A stretch of DNA of 24,091 nt from SLRI01 sp036796215 (GTDB lineage: Bacteria; Pseudomonadota; Alphaproteobacteria; Geminicoccales; Geminicoccaceae), in NCBI GenBank assembly GCA_036796215.1, contig DAIRDJ010000059.1:1-24091 (forward strand), read 5' to 3'. The notes beneath the pieces were generated by a model. It was not told the origin of the DNA. It made no database searches and saw only the letters and a list, made by a program, of their open reading frames with translations. Position 1 is the first letter of the stretch; each line of letters starts with the position of its first letter. Below, one piece after another: positions 15,627-22,858 of this stretch. Position numbers and translations under genes: made by a program.

Positions 15627-16647
15627 CGAGGTCGAGCAACGCCAGTGCTCGCGCCGACACCGGTTCGGGCAGCGGCGTGTAGCCCAATTCCATGGCGGTC
15701 GCCTGACCGGCCTCGCTGAGCGCGTAGGCGAGAAAGGCGTGCATCGCCTGGGCGACGTCCGGCTCCGACTGGCGCTCCGGGACGACCGCCCAGGTGTAGC
15801 TGACGATCGGATAGGCGTTCGCACCGAAGACGTTGGAGATCACCTGGCGCCCGTCCGCCGGCATCGACCGGGCGACGCTGGCGAGTGCGGCCATGCCGGT
15901 CTCCCGTGACGGTGCCACGAAATGGTCGCTGTGGTTCTGCAGCACCGCCATCGACAGACCCAAGGCCTCGGCGAAGCTGAACTGCACATAGCCGATGCTG
16001 TCCTCGGTCACCGCGAGGCGGGCGCTGACGCCCTCGTTGCCGTAGGCGGTCATCGCATGACCCGGCCAATCGACCACCGTGCCGATGCCGGGTCCCGTCG
16101 TCCGCCAGGCCGGATCGATCGCCGCAAGGAAGCTCGTGAAGGCGAAGGTCGTGCCACTGCTGTCGCGCCGGGCCACGCGGAAGATGTCGCGCGCGCGATC
16201 CGCCAAGCCGGGGTTCAGAGCCACCAGCGCCGGGTCGTCCCAGCGCGTGATCGTGCCGCCGAAGATGCCGACCAAGGTCTCGCGGCTGAGGCGCAACTCG
16301 TCCCCGTAGCCACTCAGGTTGAAGGCGATCGCCAGCATGCCGGCGGTGACCGGCACGTGCACCGCGCCATCCGACAGCCCAGCGATCTCGTCGTCGGTGA
16401 GTGGGCGCTCGGTGCCGGCGAAGTCGACCTCGCCGGCCAGGAACCGGCGGATACCCTCGCCGCTGCCGACCGATTGGTATTGCAGAAAGGCGGCGCCGGG
16501 CGCGGCCAAGTTGTGACCCTCGATCCAGGCTTCCATCAGGGGTGCCACGAAGCTGGAGCCTGCCCCGCGCAGCTCGCGGGCCAGTGCCGGGCGCGGCAGT
16601 GCTGCCGCGGCGGCCGTGACAGCGAGAAGATGGCGACGGGTGAGCAT
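15619..16647 (-). CDS. pstS: phosphate ABC transporter substrate-binding protein, second PstS
   Basis: A 342-residue periplasmic phosphate-binding protein. The N-terminus MLTRRHLLAVTAAAAALPRP has a twin-arginine-like RR and an ALA cleavage region, so Sec or Tat export is possible. Phosphate-site marks are RGAGSSFVAPLMEAW, SVGSGEGIRRFLAGEVDFAG and RRDSSGTTFAFTSFLA, with ITRWDDPALVALNPG between. It follows pstB by 16 bp, the place where phoU is often found. ATG 16647 has a GGAGCC site; an earlier in-frame ATG overlaps pstB. It shares architecture with the pstS at the head of the operon but differs widely in sequence, so affinity or ligand may differ. Confidence 0.92.
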   Translation of the reverse strand: MLTRRHLLAVTAAAAALPRPALARELRGAGSSFVAPLMEAWIEGHNLAAPGAAFLQYQSVGSGEGIRRFLAGEVDFAGTERPLTDDEIAGLSDGAVHVPVTAGMLAIAFNLSGYGDELRLSRETLVGIFGGTITRWDDPALVALNPGLADRARDIFRVARRDSSGTTFAFTSFLAAIDPAWRTTGPGIGTVVDWPGHAMTAYGNEGVSARLAVTEDSIGYVQFSFAEALGLSMAVLQNHSDHFVAPSRETGMAALASVARSMPADGRQVISNVFGANAYPIVSYTWAVVPERQSEPDVAQAMHAFLAYALSEAGQATAMELGYTPLPEPVSARALALLDLVG

Positions 16648-16663
16648 GGCTCTGGCTCCGGGT

Positions 16664-17491
16664 TCAGCTGAATTCACCGTGGACGTACTGCTTGGTCAGC
16701 TTCTCCTTCGGGTCCTCGAAGATCTGCCGGGTCGGGCCGACCTCGACCAGATAGCCGGTGCGGTTACCGCCGGAGACGTCGACGGAGAAGAAGGCCGTGG
16801 TATCGGCGACGCGCGTCGCCTGCTGCATGTTGTGGGTGACGATCGCAACACTGTAGGACTTTTTGAGCTCGATCATCAGCTCCTCGACGATCCGGGTCGC
16901 GATCGGGTCGAGGGCGGAGCAAGGCTCGTCCATCAGCAGCACCGTGGGCTCGGTGGCGATCGCCCGGGCGATGCAGAGCCGCTGTTGCTGGCCGCCGGAA
17001 AGTGCCAGCCCCGACTGCTTCAGCTTGTCCTTGACCTCGTCCCAGAGCCCGGCCTTGCGCAGCGAGCGCTCCACCCGTTCATCCATGTTGCCCTTGAAGC
17101 GGTTGAGGCGCAAGCCGAAGGCGACGTTCTCGTAGATGCTCATCGAGAACGGGTTCGGCTGCTGAAACACCATGCCGATATGCCGCCGCACTGCCACCGG
17201 GTCGATGTCGCGGGCGTAGATGTCCCTGCCGAGGAAGTCGACCCGGCCCTCGAGCCGGAAGATCGGAATGAGGTCGTTCATCCGGTTGAGACTGCGCAGC
17301 ACCGTCGACTTGCCGCAGCCCGACGGGCCGATGAAGCCCGTGATCTTGCCCTTTTCGATGTCGACGAGGCTGTCGCGCACCGCGAGGAACTTGCCGTAGA
17401 AGATCTTGTCGATCGCGGCCCGCATCACGTAGGTCGCGGCACTCGGCGTCTCTTGCGGTTGTTCATAGACTTCTGCGGTGGCCAGACTCAT
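16664..17491 (-). CDS. pstB: phosphate ABC transporter ATP-binding protein PstB
   Basis: The 275-residue ATPase of the Pst complex, on the cytoplasmic face. Walker A is GPSGCGKST (about 55-63), followed by the Q-loop VFQQPNPFSMSIYENVAFGL, the signature LSGGQQQRLCIARAIA, Walker B VLLMDEPCSALDP and the switch IVTHNMQQATRVAD. A Q-loop rich in Pro-Asn-Pro-Phe and the SALDPIAT text are typical of PstB. Start ATG 17491 has CGGAG upstream and follows pstA by 26 bp. The first 25 residues are longer than in E. coli PstB. Confidence 0.97.
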   Translation of the reverse strand: MSLATAEVYEQPQETPSAATYVMRAAIDKIFYGKFLAVRDSLVDIEKGKITGFIGPSGCGKSTVLRSLNRMNDLIPIFRLEGRVDFLGRDIYARDIDPVAVRRHIGMVFQQPNPFSMSIYENVAFGLRLNRFKGNMDERVERSLRKAGLWDEVKDKLKQSGLALSGGQQQRLCIARAIATEPTVLLMDEPCSALDPIATRIVEELMIELKKSYSVAIVTHNMQQATRVADTTAFFSVDVSGGNRTGYLVEVGPTRQIFEDPKEKLTKQYVHGEFS

Positions 17492-17517
17492 GCGGTGACA
17501 CTCCGAAACTGCTGGGA

Positions 17518-18420
17518 TTAGACCTTGGGCGCGCCGAACAGCCGGCTGAGGATGTTGAAGACGAGGACGATCAGCACGAGCACCAGCGAGGCCGCCCAGG
17601 CAAGCTCGATCTGGTTGGGGAAGGGCATGCCCGAGAAGTTGAAGATCAGGATCGAGAGAGAAGCCGTCGGTTCGAAAAGGCTCTCCATCCAAAAGTTCGA
17701 GAACAGCGCCGTGAACAGGATCGGCGCGGATTCGCCCGCCGCGCCGGCCACCGCCAGCATGACGCCGGTCATGACCCCGGGCATCGCGGTGGGCAGCACC
17801 ACCTTCCACGTCGCCTGCGCCTGCGTGCAGCCCATGCCGACCGCGGCGTCCTTCATGCGCTGGGGCACCATGCGCATCGCCTGCTCGGCGGTCAGCATCA
17901 CCGTGGGCAGCATGCCGACCGCCAGCGCGATGCCGCCGGCCACCGCGGAATAGGTGCCCATGCTGATGACGAGAAAGCCGAACACGAACACGCCGGCGAG
18001 GATCGACGGAAAGCCCGTCAGCGCCTTGGCGACGAAGCGCACCGCGGCGGCCAGCCTGCTGTCCGGGGCGACGAGGCCCAGGAAAACCCCGCCCATCACG
18101 CCGAACGGCACCGAGATCAGCGCCGCGATCCCCACCATCACCAGCGTGCCGAGGATGGCGTTGCCGAAGCCGCCGCCCTGCATGAAGCCCGCGGGCGGCA
18201 GCTGGGTGAAGAGGTCGAGGCTCAGACGCTGCCCGCCTTGCGAGATCAGCATGTAGAGCACCGAGAACAGCGGCACCGAGGCGATGACCGCCATGGCCCA
18301 CAGCACCATGGTCATCAGCGTGTTCACCACGTTGCGCCGGTCGCCGAAGCTGCGGCGCATGTTGGGCGCGGTGCCGAGCGCGGCGGCACCGGCGACGTCG
18401 AAGGAAGAGGCTGCGGTCAT
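17518..18420 (-). CDS. pstA: phosphate ABC transporter permease PstA
   Basis: A 300-residue inner-membrane permease with about six hydrophobic segments (first at about 33-60). It carries KALTGFPSILAGVFVFGFL and the coupling-helix text DAAVGMGCTQAQATWKVVLPTA, which contacts PstB, then GAAGESAPILFTALF. The start ATG 18420 lies 13 bp after the pstC stop, with GAGGAG overlapping that stop, so translation is probably coupled. Length and motifs are normal. It pairs with PstC to form the channel. Confidence 0.96.
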   Translation of the reverse strand: MTAASSFDVAGAAALGTAPNMRRSFGDRRNVVNTLMTMVLWAMAVIASVPLFSVLYMLISQGGQRLSLDLFTQLPPAGFMQGGGFGNAILGTLVMVGIAALISVPFGVMGGVFLGLVAPDSRLAAAVRFVAKALTGFPSILAGVFVFGFLVISMGTYSAVAGGIALAVGMLPTVMLTAEQAMRMVPQRMKDAAVGMGCTQAQATWKVVLPTAMPGVMTGVMLAVAGAAGESAPILFTALFSNFWMESLFEPTASLSILIFNFSGMPFPNQIELAWAASLVLVLIVLVFNILSRLFGAPKV

Positions 18421-18433
18421 GGCGGGGCGCTCC

Positions 18434-19402
18434 TCAGCCGACTGTCTGCTTGGATGTGAACTGCATGATCAACACGCCGAGCATGTTCACGCCCAGCGTC
18501 AGCAGCAGCAGCACGACGGCGGCGTACATCAGCGCGCTCCGCTCGATGTCGCCGGCTTCGGGGAAAGTCGAGGCCAGCAGCGCAGCCAGCGTGTTGGCGG
18601 GCGCGAACAGCGACCAGCTGATCTGGTTGGCGTTGCCGATGATCATGGCCAGCGCCATCGTCTCGCCCAGCGCGCGGCCGAAGCCGAGCACCAGCGAGGC
18701 GAACACGCCCCCCGAGGCGGTGGGCAGCATGACACGGAAGATCGCCTCCCACCGCGTCGTGCCCATGCCGTAGGCGGCTTCCTTCACCTTGTAGGGGATC
18801 AGGCGAAAGGCGTCCTGCGAGATCGCGGCGACCGTGGGTAGCACCATGATGGCCAGCACGATGACGGCGGGCGCAAGGCCCGGGCCGCCCATCGAGGTCG
18901 AGAACAACGGAAACCAGCCGAAGGTTTCATGCAGCCAGTTGGCCGCGGGGCGGATGGCGGGAATCACGACGAAAATGCCCCAGAGCCCGTAGACCACCGA
19001 AGGGATTGCCGCGAGCATCTCGATGATGGTGCGGAACACCGCCGCGACCTTGGCCGGCAGAAAGTCCTGGGTCAGAAAGATGGCGATGGCCACACCGAAC
19101 ACACCGGCAATGAAGAGCGCGAGGATGGAGCTGTAGAGTGTGCCGAAGATCTCGGCGGCGATGCCGAATTCCTCGCGACCCGGGGACCACACCGCGCGCG
19201 TAAGGAAGCCCAGGCCCTCCCGCGCCATGGCGGGGAGCGCCTCGCCGCCGAGCACATAGAGGATGTAGAACAGCAGCAGGATGGTCGCTGCGCCGATGCC
19301 GTAGGCGATGGCGCGGAAGCTGCGGTCGGCAAACACCTCGCCAGCCGAGGGTGGGCGGGTGACCGAGAGGCGAGTCTGTCCGGGCGGGTCGCCGAAGGCC
19401 AT
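18434..19402 (-). CDS. pstC: phosphate ABC transporter permease PstC
   Basis: A 322-residue inner-membrane permease. A hydrophilic N-terminus of about 30 residues is followed by a first membrane span at about 33-53, then AAIPSVVYGLWGIFVV, the EAA-like coupling motif EAAYGMGTTRWEAIFRVMLP and GFGRALGETMALAMIIGNA, all typical of PstC. The start ATG 19402 has AAGGAA six to seven bases upstream. It lies 75 bp downstream of pstS, separated by a stable hairpin, and is immediately followed by pstA. Confidence 0.96.
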   Translation of the reverse strand: MAFGDPPGQTRLSVTRPPSAGEVFADRSFRAIAYGIGAATILLLFYILYVLGGEALPAMAREGLGFLTRAVWSPGREEFGIAAEIFGTLYSSILALFIAGVFGVAIAIFLTQDFLPAKVAAVFRTIIEMLAAIPSVVYGLWGIFVVIPAIRPAANWLHETFGWFPLFSTSMGGPGLAPAVIVLAIMVLPTVAAISQDAFRLIPYKVKEAAYGMGTTRWEAIFRVMLPTASGGVFASLVLGFGRALGETMALAMIIGNANQISWSLFAPANTLAALLASTFPEAGDIERSALMYAAVVLLLLTLGVNMLGVLIMQFTSKQTVG

Positions 19403-19438
19403 GTCACGTTCCTTGGAAGGCGTGATAATAGCAGCAAC

Positions 19439-19466
19439 AGGGCCGGGACGCTCACGCCCCAGCCCT
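19439..19466 (-). terminator. intergenic hairpin between pstS and pstC
   Basis: In the gene direction, AGGGCTGGGGCG pairs with CGTCCCGGCCCT around a TGAG loop: 12 base pairs including two G-U. No T-run follows, so it is not a classic intrinsic terminator. A stem here could stop 3' decay or cause partial termination, giving more PstS than PstCAB, as is usual for binding-protein genes at the head of ABC operons. Confidence 0.6.
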
Positions 19467-19477
19467 GCACGCCTTGG

Positions 19478-20515
19478 TCACTGAATCAGTGGGATCTTCG
19501 CAGCGTTGCTGGCCTTCACCATGTCCGGCAGCGGCACGTAGTTCAGCTCGGCGGCCATCTGCTGGCCTTCATCCATGGCCCAGGTCACGAAGTTGCGCAG
19601 CGCCTCGGCGATCTCTGGGTTGCCATGCGTTTCGTAGAACAGCAGCCAGGTCAGGCTCGTAATCGGATACGCTTCGGGATGCTCCGGGTCGGTCACGAAC
19701 ACGAACTTCGCATCGGTCGAGAAGTCGCCCGAGGACAGGGCAAAGGTTCCCGCCTCGTTGCTCGGCTTGATGAAATTGCCCGACTTGTTCTCGAGCGCGG
19801 CCATCGGCACGCCGGCCATCTTGGCAAAGCCGTATTCGACGTAGCCGATTGCGCCCGGGGTCTGCATGGTCGTGGCCATCACGCCGTCGTTGCGCGGGGC
19901 ACCGACGAAGTTCGGCTGGTTCGGCCACTGCACCGTGGTGCCGACCCCGATCTCGGCAGCGAAGGCCTCGTCGATCGCCGAGAGATGGTTGGTGAAGATG
20001 AAGTTGGTGCCGGCACCGTCCGAGCGACGCACCACCGTGATGGCCTGGTCGGGCAGGCTCACGTCCGGGTTGGCCGCGACGATCGCGGGGTCGTTCCAGC
20101 GGTTGATGGCACCGCGGAAGATCTCGGGATAGACGGCGCGCGGCAGATTGAGCTCGGAGACACCGGGTAGGTTGAAGGCCAGCACCACCTTGCCGGCGGT
20201 GGCCGGGATGATGACTGTGCCGCGCTTTACCGAATCAAGTTGCTCCTGCGTCATCTCGGCATCGGTACCGGCGAAGTCCACCGTGCCGTCGATGAAGGCG
20301 CGGATCCCGGCCCCGGAGCCGGTCGACTGGTAGTCGATGCGCCCACCGGAGCTCTGGGCGCTGAACGCCTGCGTCCACGACGCATAGAGCGGAAACGGAA
20401 AGCTAGCACCCGCGCCACTGACGCGGGCATTCTGGGCGGCCGCCGGCATCGCCAGGCCAACCGCGAGCGCTGCCACGACGATAACGTTACGCCACGACGA
20501 AGAACCGTGCCTCAT
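19478..20515 (-). CDS. pstS: phosphate ABC transporter substrate-binding protein PstS
   Basis: A 345-residue periplasmic binding protein at the head of the pst operon. The Sec signal peptide is about residues 1-27 (basic MRHGSSSWR, hydrophobic NVIVVAALAVGLAMP, cleavage after AAA-Q). Phosphate-site marks are VSGAGASFPFPLYASW, STGSGAGIRAFIDGTVDFAG and VRRSDGAGTNFIFTNHLSA. The start ATG 20515 is chosen because GGGAG stands eight bases upstream; a GTG at 20524 is too close to that site. A PhoB-box-like repeat ends 47 bp upstream. The gene is followed by a hairpin and pstC. Confidence 0.96.
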   Translation of the reverse strand: MRHGSSSWRNVIVVAALAVGLAMPAAAQNARVSGAGASFPFPLYASWTQAFSAQSSGGRIDYQSTGSGAGIRAFIDGTVDFAGTDAEMTQEQLDSVKRGTVIIPATAGKVVLAFNLPGVSELNLPRAVYPEIFRGAINRWNDPAIVAANPDVSLPDQAITVVRRSDGAGTNFIFTNHLSAIDEAFAAEIGVGTTVQWPNQPNFVGAPRNDGVMATTMQTPGAIGYVEYGFAKMAGVPMAALENKSGNFIKPSNEAGTFALSSGDFSTDAKFVFVTDPEHPEAYPITSLTWLLFYETHGNPEIAEALRNFVTWAMDEGQQMAAELNYVPLPDMVKASNAAKIPLIQ

Positions 20516-20562
20516 GCGTCCCACTCCCGCGTTTTATTGTCCATATCGGGTAGCCATCTTCA

Positions 20563-20581
20563 GTGACGATTTGATGACGAA
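20563..20581 (-). promoter_or_regulatory. PhoB-box-like direct repeat upstream of pstS
   Basis: The + strand reads GTGACGATTTGATGACGAA, or TTCGTCATCAAATCGTCAC toward pstS, with half-sites 11 bp apart. GACAAT (gene direction, 20541-20536) or GATATG nearer the box could be the -10. Position in front of pstS, the classic PhoB target, supports the call and anchors the other two copies of the motif in this window. The rest of the 20516-20786 interval holds nothing else I recognise. Confidence 0.8.
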
Positions 20582-20786
20582 TGACTTGCAAAGAATTAAT
20601 CGAGGCTCCGGCACAAGGGGCCTTGCGGCGCACGGCGTGCAGTCGCCCGTCGCGCTTTTCAGGCGACGTGGTGCTGAGCGACCTGCGCGCTCGACAGCCG
20701 CCGGGATGGAGCGCGACCTTTGGCCGGCCCGAGGCGAGCGATGCCGACCACCGTCAGCGCCGACGATGTCGCCCGTGCGGGGCTGT

Positions 20787-21893
20787 TCAGGAGCCGTGGC
20801 GGGTAAAGGGTGCGGCGTTGAGCACCGCGTCCATGGTAGCCTTCATCTGCGCCTCGGGCAGCGGCACCATGCCCCGCGCGGCCAGTAGACCGCCGGCACC
20901 GAGCACCTCGGGGGTCATGTACAGCTCCAAGAACGCCGGCAGACCCGGGATGACGTCGCGATGCCCGTTCTTGACATAGAAAAAGAGCGGCCGGGATACC
21001 GGATAGGAGCCGTCGGCGATGGTCTCGAAATCGGGCTCGACGCCGTTGATCGGCAATGCGCGAATGGTGTCCTGGCTTTCGTAGACGAAAGAGAAGCCGA
21101 AGATACCGAGGGCGACCTGGTCCTGCTGCAGCCGCTGCACGATCAGCGCGTCGTTCTCGCCGGCGTCGATGAACGGGCCGTCGGCACGCAGCGTCGAGCA
21201 GACCGCGGCCCAGCGGTCGGGGTCGGCGGGCTTGAGAACGGCAATGGCTGCGAATGTGTCGCAGCCGTCGTGCATGACGAGTTCGATGAAAGCGTCGCGC
21301 GTTCCCGACGTCGTCGGCGGCCCGATCACCACGATCGGGTTGTCGGGCAGAGACGGGTCGATGTCGCTCCAGCTTTGGTGGGGGTTGGCAACGATGGCAC
21401 CGTCGACCTCGACCTCGGCGGCCAAGGCCTGGAAGATCTGCGCCTCGGTCAGGGCGAACTCGGGACCGCCCACCGCCTGGACGACCGAGAGCCCGTCCGA
21501 GCCGATATGGGCTTCGGTCACGTCGGTGACCCCGTTCGACCGGCAGAGGTCCCATTCGGCGGCGGTCATGGCACGCGACGCGCCGGTGATATCCGGATGG
21601 TCCGGCCCGACGCCCGCGCAAAAAGTCGTCATCCCACCGCCGGTGCCGGTCGATTCCAGCAGCGGCAGCGGCTGCCCGCTCACCGTCGCGAACGGCTCCG
21701 CTACCGCCTGATTGTAGGGAAATACGGTCGACGAGCCGACGATGTGGATGCGCTCGCGGTCGGCGGCTTGCGCAGCACCGGCGACCAGCGTGCCGGCGGC
21801 GACAACGGCGACGGCGTTGATGAGCGTCGAGATGCTCAAATCTTCTCTCCCCACAACAACACGGCGGACCCGCACGGCTCGCGTAACCTGCAT
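20787..21893 (-). CDS. PstS/SphX-like phosphate-binding protein, third copy
   Basis: A periplasmic binding protein of the PstS family, nearer the SphX-like branch, with IHIVGSSTVFPYNQAVAEPF, ESTGTGGGMTTFCAGVGPDHP, PTTSGTRDAFIELVMHDGCD and PLFFYVKNGHRDVIPGLPAF. A hydrophobic signal stretch (LINAVAVVAAGTLVAGAAQA) precedes the mature part. Two starts compete. ATG 21893 (368 residues) has AAGGAA upstream but lies only 20 bp from the PhoB-box-like repeat, leaving little room for a promoter. TTG 21839 (350 residues), with GGGGAGAGAA upstream, fits the promoter geometry better but lacks basic residues before the hydrophobic core. It is monocistronic, 271 bp ahead of the pst operon. Confidence 0.9.
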   Translation of the reverse strand: MQVTRAVRVRRVVVGREDLSISTLINAVAVVAAGTLVAGAAQAADRERIHIVGSSTVFPYNQAVAEPFATVSGQPLPLLESTGTGGGMTTFCAGVGPDHPDITGASRAMTAAEWDLCRSNGVTDVTEAHIGSDGLSVVQAVGGPEFALTEAQIFQALAAEVEVDGAIVANPHQSWSDIDPSLPDNPIVVIGPPTTSGTRDAFIELVMHDGCDTFAAIAVLKPADPDRWAAVCSTLRADGPFIDAGENDALIVQRLQQDQVALGIFGFSFVYESQDTIRALPINGVEPDFETIADGSYPVSRPLFFYVKNGHRDVIPGLPAFLELYMTPEVLGAGGLLAARGMVPLPEAQMKATMDAVLNAAPFTRHGS

Positions 21894-21913
21894 TGGTTCC
21901 TTAAGCCGCCTTG

Positions 21914-21932
21914 ATGATAAATTGATGATGAA
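21914..21932 (-). promoter_or_regulatory. weaker PhoB-box-like direct repeat upstream of the third pstS-like gene
   Basis: ATGATAAATTGATGATGAA on the + strand aligns base for base with the other two boxes, with TGAC changed to TGAT in both half-sites. The direct repeat TTGATGAT recurs at 21911 and 21922, 11 bp apart. The C-to-T differences suggest weaker or differently timed PhoB binding. That a PstS-family gene follows supports the reading. Confidence 0.62.
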
Positions 21933-22090
21933 CATCGCAACGCGCCGGTGCACCGCTCGCCCACCGCCGCAAGCCGCACCGCCCTGTCGTCCTCCGTTTG
22001 CAGTGAGCTCCGCTTAGACGCCCGCAACGGAAGTCGTCGACGACCATGGCAACCGCCGTGGTCCGCATCGGCAGCGGTCAAGGTAACCTT

Positions 22091-22498
22091 ATGTCGTTAA
22101 AGAGTTGCCAGATCGCGAAGCAGTTGCGGGCGCGCGCGCCGTCTACCACCGCTATCACGTGGTATGGGCAATACCGCTACCAGGTGCTGACCGGCGAGCT
22201 GCGCCTGCGGGTCCGCGAGAGCATCCGGCAGGTCTGCGACGAGCTCGGCGTGGAAATCGTCAAGGGTGCCCTCTCCAGGGACCACGTCCACATGGTCATC
22301 GCAGTGCCACCCCATCGCGCCATCAGCGACGTCACGCGCCGCATCCAACAGGAATTCCCGGCGATCCGCAAACGCTACTGGGGCTGCCACTTCTGGGCCC
22401 GCGGCTACTTCTCCACGACCAGCGGCAACATCACCGACGACGTGATACTTCAGTATCTCGAAAACCATCTCACCAAACCTACCGGCGTCAGCCGGTAG
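22091..22498 (+). pseudogene. tnpA: IS200-type Y1 (HUH) transposase, frameshifted
   Basis: The frame carrying YRYQVLTGELRLRVRESIRQ, then DELGVEIVKGALSRDHVHMV with the HUH motif HVH, KRYWGCHFWARGYFSTTSGN and DDVILQYLENH with the catalytic Tyr, is a clear TnpA. The N-terminal VYHRYHVVWA is in another frame: two bases appear lost near 22170, where functional relatives read VVW-x-x-KYRY. The text between AISDV and RRIQQEFP also lacks about eight or nine residues (usually like KRAKGRSS), an in-frame deletion. The element should therefore be unable to move on its own. Confidence 0.82.
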
Positions 22499-22509
22499 TC
22501 GTTTGGTGA
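22470..22509 (+). repeat. 40-bp stem-loop at the IS200 right end
   Basis: TCACCAAAC pairs with GTTTGGTGA, and CTACCGGC with GCCGGTAG, around a GTCA loop, with a two-base TC bulge on one side. All 17 pairs are Watson-Crick. It contains the transposase stop codon (TAG 22496-22498). It is probably the right-end hairpin recognised by TnpA, and would also act on RNA read from either side. No T-run follows. Confidence 0.7.
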
Positions 22510-22597
22510 TGTGCTCCCGATGCGTGGCGTTGTGTCCTCGCCAGCAGCTTTGCCACGCCGCCGCCGGTGCTGCAATCGGGATCAGCAGCCCGGCTGC

Positions 22598-22858
22598 TCA
22601 AGGTGGCGGCGGGTCGGTCAGCTTGCGCCGCGGCGGCGGGGTCGACACTGGCGCCTCTGGCGCCTCGCTCTCGGCCTCTGGCGCCTCGCTCTCGGCCGCC
22701 GGCGCCTCGCCGGTCGGCCTAAGGAGCACGAATTCGCCCGTAGGCCCGGAAAAGAGGCCGGGCCCTGGTTGCATTTCGTCAGCCACCGGCGGGTCGAACG
22801 GCTCCATGTCGGCGCAGCCCGCCACGAGCAATCCGGCCGCCAGCAGCAGTCGATGCAT
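22598..22858 (-). CDS. small outer-envelope lipoprotein with Glu/Ala/Pro repeats
   Basis: An 86-residue protein. MHRLLLAAGLLVAGC is a lipoprotein signal with lipobox LVAGC, so Cys15 would be lipidated. The mature part is acidic and proline-rich, with an ESEAPEA unit repeated, ending in a basic PPPRRKLTDPPPP. No enzyme motif is present; a tether or spacer in the envelope is likely. Its ATG shares one base with the TGA of the porin gene (TGATG), so it is co-translated with it. Family not recognised. Confidence 0.75.
   Translation of the reverse strand: MHRLLLAAGLLVAGCADMEPFDPPVADEMQPGPGLFSGPTGEFVLLRPTGEAPAAESEAPEAESEAPEAPVSTPPPRRKLTDPPPP
22653..22710. repeat. 21-bp in-frame tandem repeat
   Basis: Two perfect 21-bp copies (22653-22673 and 22674-22694) are followed by a diverged partial third (to 22710). 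They encode the ESEAPEA units of the lipoprotein. Whole-codon length means copy-number change would alter protein length without a frameshift. Confidence 0.8.

Larger units (their letters stand above)
22033..22509 (+). mobile_element. decayed IS200/IS605-type element
   Basis: A Y1-transposase pseudogene is flanked by hairpins: GTCGTCGACGAC (22033-22044) with ACCATGGC-AACC-GCCGTGGT (22043-22062) on the left, and a long stem-loop (22470-22509) on the right. IS200/IS605 elements lack terminal inverted repeats and carry subterminal hairpins bound by TnpA. Exact ends cannot be fixed from one copy. There is no tnpB, which is usual for the IS200 group. It separates the phosphate genes from the porin gene. 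Confidence 0.6.

Noticed and set aside
20581..20979. + strand open frame in the pstS upstream region
   Set aside because: It overlaps the regulatory region and the antisense of the third pstS-like gene, with no motif or plausible start context.
22653..22710. CRISPR-like repeat
   Set aside because: It is a 21-bp tandem coding repeat without spacers, explained by the lipoprotein sequence.
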